Source of the DNA: an uncultured Eubacteriales bacterium
GTDB lineage: Bacteria; Bacillota; Clostridia; Oscillospirales; Acutalibacteraceae
DNA: 14,479 nucleotides
Direction: 5' to 3'
NCBI GenBank assembly: GCA_902491475.1
Contig: CABUHY010000029.1
Coordinates: 1 to 14,479, forward strand
Each line of letters opens with the position of its first letter. The first letter of the stretch is position 1. Of the stretch, positions 1 to 4,583 are shown one piece after another. A model generated the notes under the pieces. The model was not told the origin of the DNA, did not search any database, and saw nothing but the letters and a program-made list of their open reading frames with translations. Position numbers and translations under genes: made by a program.

Positions 1-13
1 TTTGACCATAAAA

Positions 14-53
14 ATATGCACCTCCAAAAGTGTCTAACTTTTGGGGTGCATAT
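14..53 (-). terminator. hairpin with T-rich tail, possible terminator or IS remnant
   Basis: Positions 14-30 pair with 38-53 (16 pairs, one bulged T at 23, loop 31-37). Read on the minus strand the stem is followed by TTTTTATGG, so it could end a minus-strand transcript. The loop and arm sequence (AAAAGTTAGACAC on the minus strand) also resembles ends of IS3-type elements I have seen in Firmicutes. No transposase is in the window, so that reading is only a suggestion. Confidence 0.4.
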
Positions 54-129
54 CAGTCAGAGGGAGCCTATGTTTGTGCTAAAATTTCAATTTATTATAA
101 GCCGAAAGCTATTATAAATATGCAATTTT

Positions 130-222
130 TTTCGGCGGGAGCAAATTCTCCCGAATTCGGGCACCCTTTTGTCTAATTACGCAGACATTTCTCCTAACAG
201 GAAAATAACCCCCGCCCTACAC
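130..222. repeat. degraded GC-rich palindromic repeat
   Basis: A CGGGAG/CTCCCG hairpin at 136-153 and a CCCCCGCCCTACAC tract at 209-222 are pieces of the same GTAGGGCGGGGGC-type palindrome that recurs at 11475, 11637 and 12043. No gene is seen in 1-300. The rest of this stretch is AT-rich, without a coding frame or a clear promoter. Confidence 0.5.
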
Positions 223-243
223 AGGTTGATATAAATTCAATCC

Positions 244-305
244 GTGCGAAGCACCCGCATCTCTTCACTCTTCACTATTCACTCTTACCTCGCCCGCAAG
301 GGCGC
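244..305 (-). repeat. dispersed heptamer-rich repeat, copy 1
   Basis: This 62-bp module reads on the minus strand from GCGCCCTTGCGGGCGA through 7-nt GTGAANA-like steps to GTGCTTCGCAC. It matches 11490-11551 in the opposite orientation with about six differences in 62 positions. Both ends are small palindromes. It is joined directly to the repeat core at 306-365. Confidence 0.75.
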
Positions 306-365
306 TGTCCCTTTTTGCTCCGTTACACTCCGCAAAAAGATGGACGATGAGTTCGATTCTCCTTG
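306..365 (-). repeat. third, diverged copy of the 180-bp unit core
   Basis: These 60 bases match 589-648 and 769-828 with a single difference (C for T at the loop side of the TTTTTGC/GCAAAAA hairpin). Outside this core the flanks differ: one side joins the heptamer module at 244-305, the other leads to a different hairpin terminator at 392-410. The core therefore behaves as a movable or recombining module. Confidence 0.8.
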
Positions 366-379
366 CTAATACAAACATA

Positions 380-410
380 AAAAGTAAAGAAGCTATCCAT
401 AAAGGATAGC
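380..410 (-). terminator. rho-independent terminator-like hairpin (minus)
   Basis: GCTATCC (392-398) pairs with GGATAGC (404-410) around a 5-nt loop. On the minus strand it is followed by a T-rich tail (TTCTTTACTTTTT). It lies next to the repeat core at 306-365, just as the terminator at 842-882 lies next to the core in the 180-bp units. Confidence 0.5.
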
Positions 411-421
411 AAAAACGGGGT

Positions 422-445
422 CCCCGAAAAGCCTGCTTTTTGGGG
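422..445. repeat. hairpin of unknown role
   Basis: CCCCGAAAAG (422-431) pairs with CTTTTTGGGG (436-445), one G-T wobble, 4-nt loop. No T-run follows immediately on either strand. It sits between two minus-strand terminators in a stretch with no gene. Confidence 0.4.
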
Positions 446-482
446 AAGAGGAGGAGCAGTGGAATGAGTGCCGCGACGATAT

Positions 483-519
483 AAAAAAATCGTCGCAAGC
501 GATATGTAGCTTGCGACGA
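483..519 (-). terminator. rho-independent terminator, probable original tRNA-Lys terminator
   Basis: TCGTCGCAAGC (490-500) pairs perfectly over 11 bp with 509-519. On the minus strand a run of seven T follows (A483-A489). It lies 3 nt beyond the outermost copy of the tRNA 3' end (523-545), so it is in the place where the tRNA's own terminator would have been before the 180-bp units appeared. That history is inference. Confidence 0.7.
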
Positions 520-522
520 CGC

Positions 523-702
523 GGTGATCCACCGGAGAATCGAACAAGGCTTTGCCTTGTTCATTTGCTTCGCAAACATCCTATTTTATGTCCCTTTTTG
601 CTCCGTTACACTTCGCAAAAAGATGGACGATGAGTTCGATTCTCCTTGTTTCTACAGACATAAAAAGGAAAAGACTGTTCAAAAGAACAGTCTTTTCCTT
701 TT
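523..702 (-). repeat. 180-bp tandem unit 1 bounded by tRNA-Lys 3' end copy
   Basis: This unit is repeated at 703-882 with a period of exactly 180 bp and no difference that I could find. Its first 23 bases (523-545) match the 3' end of the tRNA-Lys gene (883-905, minus strand): acceptor arm plus the 3' half of the T arm. Inside are the inverted pair GGAGAATCGAAC (533-544) and GTTCGATTCTCC (631-642), three small hairpins, and a long terminator stem at 663-702. Confidence 0.9.
663..702 (-). terminator. terminator hairpin in unit 1
   Basis: An 18-bp perfect stem (663-680 with 685-702) with a 4-nt loop; on the minus strand the 3' arm ends in CTTTTCCTTTTTA. It is identical to the hairpin at 843-882. 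Confidence 0.65.
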
Positions 703-882
703 GGTGATCCACCGGAGAATCGAACAAGGCTTTGCCTTGTTCATTTGCTTCGCAAACATCCTATTTTATGTCCCTTTTTGCTCCGTTACACTTCGCAAAA
801 AGATGGACGATGAGTTCGATTCTCCTTGTTTCTACAGACATAAAAAGGAAAAGACTGTTCAAAAGAACAGTCTTTTCCTTTT
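703..882 (-). repeat. 180-bp tandem unit 2, adjacent to tRNA-Lys
   Basis: Second copy of the unit at 523-702. It begins with another 23-base copy of the tRNA 3' end (703-725) and runs up to the CCA end of the intact tRNA at 882. A third 23-base copy (883-905) belongs to the real tRNA gene. The pattern is tRNA, unit, tRNA-end, unit, tRNA-end on the minus strand. Confidence 0.9.
843..882 (-). terminator. tRNA-Lys terminator
   Basis: Starts at the encoded CCA of the tRNA. The 18-bp stem (843-860 with 865-882) ends in a T-rich 3' arm on the minus strand, so tRNA transcription should stop here. Confidence 0.75.
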
Positions 883-957
883 GGTGATCCACCGGAGAAT
901 CGAACTCCGGACACCTTGATTAAAAGTCAAGTGCTCTGCCAGCTGAGCTAGTGGATC
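882..957 (-). tRNA. tRNA-Lys (anticodon TTT)
   Basis: On the minus strand the acceptor arm GATCCAC (951-957) pairs with GTGGATC (886-892), followed by discriminator A and an encoded CCA (882-884). The D arm is TAGCTCAGCTGGCAGAGCA. The anticodon arm is CTTGA-CTTTTAA-TCAAG with anticodon TTT. The T arm is CGGAG-TTCGATT-CTCCG. All arms pair. The gene starts 31 nt after the secG stop codon on the same strand, so it may be co-transcribed with secG. Its 3' end is copied twice downstream in the tandem units. Confidence 0.97.
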
Positions 958-962
958 ATATA

Positions 963-986
963 TATAAAGCGGAGAACCGCTTTATA
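963..986 (-). terminator. hairpin between secG and tRNA-Lys
   Basis: TATAAAGCGG (963-972) pairs with CCGCTTTATA (977-986), 10 bp, AGAA loop. On the minus strand no T-run follows, so it may be a weak terminator or a processing hairpin that separates the secG mRNA from the tRNA. Confidence 0.45.
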
Positions 987-988
987 AT

Positions 989-1240
989 TTATTTTACGAA
1001 CAGAAGTACGATTCCCGAAACGAGAACGAGCAAGAAGAAGAAAATTCCGAAATACTTTGTGAACTTTTCAAGCCTTGCTTCGATTGTTCTGCCCTTATTC
1101 TTACCGAAGAAGGTATCAGCTGCACCTGAAATAGCGCCTGAAAGACCGGCTTCACGGCTCTGCTGCATAAGAACAACTACGATAATTACAAGTGATGAAA
1201 TAATCACTACCGAGCCGAGAATGATTTCTATTGCTGACAT
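989..1240 (-). CDS. secG: SecG, preprotein translocase subunit
   Basis: Small subunit of the SecYEG membrane channel that exports unfolded proteins with SecA. The 83-residue protein has the family layout: a first membrane helix (about 3-25, ILGSVVIISSLVIIVVVLMQ), a short cytoplasmic loop with the family-typical SGAISGAADTFFGKNKGRT region (34-52), and a second helix (about 63-82). The ATG at 1240 is preferred over an upstream in-frame ATG because AAGGAGG lies just before it. Upstream is a good sigma-A promoter (1286-1314). Downstream on the same strand is tRNA-Lys. Length and helix pattern fit SecG well. Confidence 0.93.
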   Translation of the reverse strand: MSAIEIILGSVVIISSLVIIVVVLMQQSREAGLSGAISGAADTFFGKNKGRTIEARLEKFTKYFGIFFFLLVLVSGIVLLFVK

Positions 1241-1285
1241 ACTGTTTTCCTCCTTGATAAACTTACATTTTTTCAACGCCCGAGT

Positions 1286-1314
1286 ATTTTATCATATACT
1301 AAGGTAAAAAGCAA
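1286..1314 (-). promoter_or_regulatory. secG promoter
   Basis: Minus strand: -35 TTGCTT (1309-1314), 17-nt spacer, -10 TAAAAT (1286-1291). Transcription would start near 1279, about 40 nt before the secG ATG. Confidence 0.6.
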
Positions 1315-1376
1315 GCCTTTTTTTAAAAAATATTATAAATTATGATAATTTACTGTTTTTCGCATATAATATTGAC

Positions 1377-1450
1377 AGCAAAGGACAAGAAAAAAACAGC
1401 GTTTGCAGTACCTTTGCTCCGTCTGTGAGATTTTTCGCAGGCGGTTTTTA
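1377..1450 (+). ncRNA. candidate small RNA with terminator
   Basis: A TATAAT box at 1365-1370 would start a transcript at about 1377. From there AGCAAAGG (1377-1384) pairs with CCTTTGCT (1411-1418). This is followed at once by a terminator hairpin, CCGTCTGTG (1419-1427) with CGCAGGCGG (1436-1444), and TTTTTATTT. Two stem positions are G-T on the plus strand and would be C-A mismatches on the minus strand, so the plus orientation is favoured. No protein gene on the plus strand ends here. There is no good -35 box. I do not recognise a known RNA family. Confidence 0.4.
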
Positions 1451-1455
1451 TTTGC

Positions 1456-1791
1456 TCAAATCAAGAAATTGCTTATCAGCGCCGAGATTTCGGCAGCCTG
1501 AGCGCCGCCCGATTTGCCGAGCACAAAACAAAATCCGCTTGCGGCAAGCATAATTACAGCCAGCACGAGAAGCGTTATCGGCAATCCGTTACTTACGGGC
1601 AACGGTTCTTCCACGGGTCTGTAAACAACGGTCGGAGCTATTTCCCCGTCGCTGTCGACAATGACGCGCTCCATTTTGGAGTTGTCGTCCGGAGCGTCGG
1701 CGTCGCCCAACATTCCTATCAAATCAAGCTGACAGTCGGGGCAAATTTCAACCGAGTCGGGATAAATTTTTCTGCATTTCGGACAAATCAT
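1456..1791 (-). CDS. zinc-ribbon single-pass membrane protein, unknown function
   Basis: The 111-residue protein starts with a four-cysteine zinc ribbon (CPKC at 3-6, CPDC at 17-20), followed by an acidic linker, one membrane helix (about 70-92, LPITLLVLAVIMLAASGFCF) and a short tail. The ATG at 1791 was chosen because GGAG lies 8 nt upstream and the ribbon then begins at residue 3; a longer reading to 1860 adds a stretch without zinc-ribbon character. Such proteins are common in Clostridia and are usually unnamed; a role in membrane sensing or assembly is possible but not shown. It lies 59 nt downstream of the small membrane gene at 1851-2117 and is probably in the same transcript. Confidence 0.75.
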   Translation of the reverse strand: MICPKCRKIYPDSVEICPDCQLDLIGMLGDADAPDDNSKMERVIVDSDGEIAPTVVYRPVEEPLPVSNGLPITLLVLAVIMLAASGFCFVLGKSGGAQAAEISALISNFLI

Positions 1792-1850
1792 CAGTTTCAC
1801 TCCGTTTCGGATTTTTATTTTAACATTTTGAAAGCATAAAGTCAATTTAT

Positions 1851-2117
1851 TCAGCCGCATTTTTCGGCAAGCACCGCAATTTCTATAAGTATAGCCGGCA
1901 CATAGACTGCGGAAACGGTCTCCTTGGCGCAGACGAGCAACTCGTCACGGAAAAACAAAACGCTGTCGTAGTTGCCGATTTTTCCCATAATCAGCGTGCA
2001 GAACAGTGCCGAAAAGTAAAGTGCGAACACAAGCATACTGCCGTATTTTATGTAAACACGGGATAATTTGTTCATCCCCTTTACGCATTTCCCGAGCTGT
2101 AAAAGTATATCGGCCAT
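1851..2117 (-). CDS. small membrane protein, unknown function
   Basis: I do not recognise this 88-residue protein. It has two hydrophobic stretches (about 25-45, YGSMLVFALYFSALFCTLIM, and 65-84), a basic N-terminal segment and three further cysteines outside the helices (11, 63, 87). An AGAGGTGA ribosome binding site precedes the ATG at 2117, and a good promoter lies just upstream (2136-2164), giving a very short leader. It is probably co-transcribed with the zinc-ribbon gene at 1456-1791 and divergent from nrdR. Confidence 0.7.
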   Translation of the reverse strand: MADILLQLGKCVKGMNKLSRVYIKYGSMLVFALYFSALFCTLIMGKIGNYDSVLFFRDELLVCAKETVSAVYVPAILIEIAVLAEKCG

Positions 2118-2135
2118 TTTATCACCTCTGTTACA

Positions 2136-2164
2136 ATCATAGAGGCAAAACGGCGTATATTCAA
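2136..2164 (-). promoter_or_regulatory. promoter of the 1851-2117 / 1456-1791 unit
   Basis: Minus strand: -35 TTGAAT (2159-2164), 17-nt spacer, -10 TATGAT (2136-2141). Confidence 0.65.
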
Positions 2165-2203
2165 TTATTAAATAATGGAAGAAAGTTAAAAATCGGCGTT
2201 TTT

Positions 2204-2236
2204 ACACTTTACATTGTGAAAAATGTTTGATATAAT
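2204..2236 (+). promoter_or_regulatory. nrdR promoter with candidate NrdR box
   Basis: Plus strand: -35 TTTACA (2208-2213), 17-nt spacer, -10 TATAAT (2231-2236). ACACTTTACATTGTGA at 2204-2219 covers the -35 box and matches the known NrdR box consensus (acaCwAtATaTwGtgt) at 13 of 16 positions. A second, poor match (10 of 16) lies at 2237-2252. NrdR boxes usually occur as spaced pairs, so autoregulation is plausible. Confidence 0.6.
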
Positions 2237-2281
2237 ACAACATATAGAACTTAGAAAATTTTTAACTTGGATGTGATCCCA

Positions 2282-2737
2282 TTGAAATGTCCTTTTTGCG
2301 CTTTTGAAGAAAGCAAGGTAATCGATTCCCGTCCCACGGACGAGGGCGAGCGTATACGCCGCCGCCGTGAATGTATCAAATGCGGTAAGAGATTTACAAC
2401 ATATGAAATTATCGAGAGCGTTCCGATTCTTGTTATTAAAAAAGACAAGTCCCGTGAGGTATTTGACCGCAACAAGCTTTTAAGCGGTATGATGAGAGCC
2501 TGCGAAAAGCGTCAGGTTACCATTGAAACGCTTGAAAATGCGGTAGATGAAATCGAGGCTAATCTTCAGAACTCTCTTGACAGGGAGGTTACCTCAATCC
2601 ATATTGGTGAGCTCGCTATGGACAAGCTCAAGGATATTGACGAGGTCGCATATGTTCGTTTTGCCTCGGTTTACAGGCATTTCAAGGACATAAACGCATT
2701 TATGGACGAGCTTTCGAGCCTGCTCAAGGCAAAATAA
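2282..2737 (+). CDS. nrdR: NrdR, transcriptional repressor of ribonucleotide reductase
   Basis: NrdR represses ribonucleotide reductase genes and senses ATP/dATP. The 151-residue protein starts MKCPFC and has the family zinc ribbon (C3, C6, C31, C34) with the basic IRRRREC segment, then an ATP-cone domain from about residue 49 to 139 (VIKKDKSREVFDRNKL onwards). Length is typical. The start is a TTG at 2282: it gives the canonical MKCPFC N-terminus and is preceded by GGATGTGATCC, one mismatch from the full Shine-Dalgarno complement. An in-frame GTG at 2273 and TTG at 2267 are the alternatives. A terminator follows at 2754-2790. No ribonucleotide reductase gene is in the window. Confidence 0.96.
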   Translation: MKCPFCAFEESKVIDSRPTDEGERIRRRRECIKCGKRFTTYEIIESVPILVIKKDKSREVFDRNKLLSGMMRACEKRQVTIETLENAVDEIEANLQNSLDREVTSIHIGELAMDKLKDIDEVAYVRFASVYRHFKDINAFMDELSSLLKAK

Positions 2738-2753
2738 TCTTTTTAACAAACTG

Positions 2754-2790
2754 CGGCACACTCCGATTTGAGTGTGCCGTTAATTTTTAT
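2754..2790 (+). terminator. nrdR terminator
   Basis: CGGCACACT (2754-2762) pairs with AGTGTGCCG (2771-2779), then TTAATTTTTAT. It lies between the convergent ends of nrdR and mazF. Confidence 0.85.
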
Positions 2791-2799
2791 CTTCGGTTT

Positions 2800-3144
2800 T
2801 TATCCGAGTCCGAAACTGACGGACAAAGCCTTGTTAATCTTGTTCATTTCACTGTCGGGCAGGTTGCCCATACGCTCTCTCAGACGCTTTTTGTCAAGGG
2901 TGCGAACCTGTTCAAGCAGCACGACGGAGTCCTTTTGAAGTCCGCAGTTGTCGGCGTTTACGCTTATGTGTGTGGGAAGCTGCGTTTTATACTTCTGGCT
3001 TGTTATGGCGGCGGCGATAACCGTCGGACTGTATTTGTTGCCCACATCGTTCTGTACTATGAGAACGGGTCGCATACCGCCTTGCTCCGAGCCGATAACA
3101 GGGCTTAAATCCGCATAATAGATTTCTCCTCGCCTTACTGTCAT
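2800..3144 (-). CDS. mazF: MazF/EndoA-type mRNA endoribonuclease toxin
   Basis: Sequence-specific endoribonuclease of the MazF/PemK family, close to Bacillus subtilis EndoA (NdoA), which cuts mRNA at UACAU. The 114-residue protein carries the family start VRRGEIYYADLSPVIGSEQG, the catalytic arginine (R25 in GGMRPVLIVQND) and threonine (T48 in AAAITSQ), and the VVLLEQVRTLDKKRL segment. GGAGAGTGAT lies before the ATG at 3144. No antitoxin gene is present upstream: 3145-3326 has no plausible frame on this strand and the next gene is divergent. In Bacillus the antitoxin gene directly precedes the toxin. The toxin's reading frame is intact. The leader has a nested inverted repeat (3163-3206) just before the ribosome binding site. 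Confidence 0.95.
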   Translation of the reverse strand: MTVRRGEIYYADLSPVIGSEQGGMRPVLIVQNDVGNKYSPTVIAAAITSQKYKTQLPTHISVNADNCGLQKDSVVLLEQVRTLDKKRLRERMGNLPDSEMNKINKALSVSFGLG

Positions 3145-3162
3145 TTTTTATCACTCTCCAAA

Positions 3163-3206
3163 GGTAATTTATGTGTCTGTAAAATTATTTTTACCCGTAA
3201 ATTACC
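3163..3206 (-). promoter_or_regulatory. nested inverted repeat in mazF leader
   Basis: GGTAATTTA (3163-3171) pairs with TAAATTACC (3198-3206), and inside it GTAAAA (3179-3184) pairs with TTTTAC (3189-3194). In the minus-strand mRNA the hairpin ends a few bases before the GGAGAG ribosome binding site. It could be a protein operator or an RNA hairpin that tunes translation. Confidence 0.55.
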
Positions 3207-3234
3207 TCTATAAACATTTTTCGGGGAGCAATAC

Positions 3235-3264
3235 ATTATATTATTTTTGAGGGATGTCCGTGAA
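3235..3264 (-). promoter_or_regulatory. possible mazF promoter
   Basis: Minus strand: -10 TATAAT (3235-3240), 18-nt spacer, weak -35 TTCACG (3259-3264). Transcription would begin about 85 nt before the mazF ATG and include the inverted repeat at 3163-3206. It is back to back with the promoter at 3267-3295. Confidence 0.4.
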
Positions 3265-3266
3265 TG

Positions 3267-3295
3267 TTGCGTTTTGGGGAAAAATATGTTATATT
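3267..3295 (+). promoter_or_regulatory. promoter of the glycosyltransferase unit
   Basis: Plus strand: -35 TTGCGT (3267-3272), 17-nt spacer, -10 TATATT (3290-3295) with an extended -10 TG at 3287-3288. Confidence 0.55.
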
Positions 3296-3326
3296 TCTAA
3301 TGTTAAATGAGAAATCGGAGGACAGT

Positions 3327-4583
3327 ATGAGCGAAGAAAAACTTGTAAGCGTTTGCATAAATGCGTATAACAGCGCAGATGTAATTGCTCAAACGATTGA
3401 AAGCGTTCTTAACCAGACTTATAAAAATTTGCAGATTATCGTTGTTGACGACTGCTCGACCGATAACACGGCGGAGGTTGTAAAGAGCTTTGACGACGAA
3501 AGAATAGAGCTTTATTCCCTGCCGAAGAACGGAAATATTTCCAACGCAAACAACGAGTGTCTGCACCGTGCAAGGGGCGAATATATAGCGCACCTCGACT
3601 CGGACGACATATGGGTTGCGGACAAAATCGAAAAGCAGGTAAAATTTCTTGAGGAAAATCCGCAGTACGGAGCGTGCTTTTCATATGCGGGCTTTATCGA
3701 CGAGCACTCAAACATTCTGACAAAAGAGCATTTACCCCTTAATCATCTGAATTTGTATGTGCATGAAAATATGCCGCAATCGGGCTTTGTCAGGAGCTTT
3801 TTTGACAAATCAAATCACATTTGCCATTGTAGCATGGTAATGAGAAAGAGCGTTTACGAAAAACTCGGCGACCACGACCTTACAATGAAATATCTTCACG
3901 ATTTTGACTATTGGGTTCGTATGAACTTCTGCTGTCCGTTCTATATTATACCCGAAGAATTGGTTCTTTGCCGAATATGGAGGGCGAACAACAGCACTCT
4001 CGGAGAAAGGGAGTTTATCGCCCATAACGAAGAGTATGCAAGAATAATGTACAAACTTATAAACGATTGCCCGAACGATATGTTTGTCGACGCTTTTTCC
4101 GACAGATTTAAGTCGGAAGACGCTCATACGGACGAAGAACTTGAAATCGAACGGGCGTTTATCCTCGGCGACGCACTTCCCATGCTTCCCGAAAACAAAG
4201 CTCTCGAAATCAAAAAGCTTGACGAGCTTTTCCGTAATAAAAAGTATATCGACCTTGCCGAGGAAAAATTCGGCTTTACGCTCAATGATTTTCACAATCT
4301 CCGCAAGAACGAAATATACTACGATAAAAAAGAGACGGACGCTCTCAAAAGCCAAAATTCCGAATTAAAACAAAAATCAGACCTTTACGAGATGGAAAAG
4401 GCGTATGCGGTGCGTGAAAGGCAGAAAAGCGAGGAGCTCTCAAGGTCTTGCGACGAATTGAAGCAGAGACTTGACGCTTTAAGCGCCGAGCACGAACACC
4501 TTGCGGCACAGCACAATCTTGTGATAAACAGTAAATCGTACAGGCTTACCGCCCCGTTGAGGAAAATCAAAAGTTTTTTTTGA
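3327..4583 (+). CDS. family 2 glycosyltransferase with C-terminal coiled coil
   Basis: Probably transfers a sugar from a nucleotide-sugar donor onto a surface glycan. The 418-residue protein begins with a GT-A fold: SVCINAYNSADVIAQTIESV (8-27), the nucleotide-binding IIVVDDCSTDNTAEVV (37-52) and the metal-binding HLDSDDIW region (89-96, DSD). The middle third is less conserved. Residues from about 340 to 400 are a heptad-rich coiled coil (SQNSELKQKSDLYEMEKA onwards). The end, SKSYRLTAPLRKI, is a motif often seen at the C-terminus of clostridial and streptococcal glycan glycosyltransferases. The ATG at 3327 has GGAGG 5 nt upstream; a longer TTG reading from 3264 has no such site. It ends in a T8 run that overlaps the next gene by 4 nt. 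Confidence 0.9.
   Translation: MSEEKLVSVCINAYNSADVIAQTIESVLNQTYKNLQIIVVDDCSTDNTAEVVKSFDDERIELYSLPKNGNISNANNECLHRARGEYIAHLDSDDIWVADKIEKQVKFLEENPQYGACFSYAGFIDEHSNILTKEHLPLNHLNLYVHENMPQSGFVRSFFDKSNHICHCSMVMRKSVYEKLGDHDLTMKYLHDFDYWVRMNFCCPFYIIPEELVLCRIWRANNSTLGEREFIAHNEEYARIMYKLINDCPNDMFVDAFSDRFKSEDAHTDEELEIERAFILGDALPMLPENKALEIKKLDELFRNKKYIDLAEEKFGFTLNDFHNLRKNEIYYDKKETDALKSQNSELKQKSDLYEMEKAYAVRERQKSEELSRSCDELKQRLDALSAEHEHLAAQHNLVINSKSYRLTAPLRKIKSFF
4574..4583 (+). other. T8 slippery run at overlapping stop/start
   Basis: Eight T (4574-4581) end the glycosyltransferase frame as AGT TTT TTT TGA. The downstream frame is -1 relative to it and is entered by TTG at 4580. A T TTT TTT heptamer suits -1 ribosomal slippage, and T8 also suits polymerase slippage. 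The nearest GAGGA (4559-4563) is 16 nt from the TTG, too far for ordinary initiation. Either coupled re-initiation at TTGA or a frameshift fusion would explain expression. Confidence 0.5.

Noticed and set aside
1..60. Insertion sequence end
   Set aside because: The hairpin resembles an IS3-type end, but no transposase, second end or target duplication can be seen, so it is listed only as a terminator-like hairpin.
265..579. Minus-strand open frames over the repeat region
   Set aside because: They cross terminators and repeat modules, have no plausible start signal and show no recognisable protein features.
524..919. 131-codon plus-strand open frame with a 60-residue internal repeat
   Set aside because: It exists only because the 180-bp non-coding unit is a multiple of three and stays open; it reads through hairpin terminators and the reverse of the tRNA end, and has no ribosome binding site or family features.
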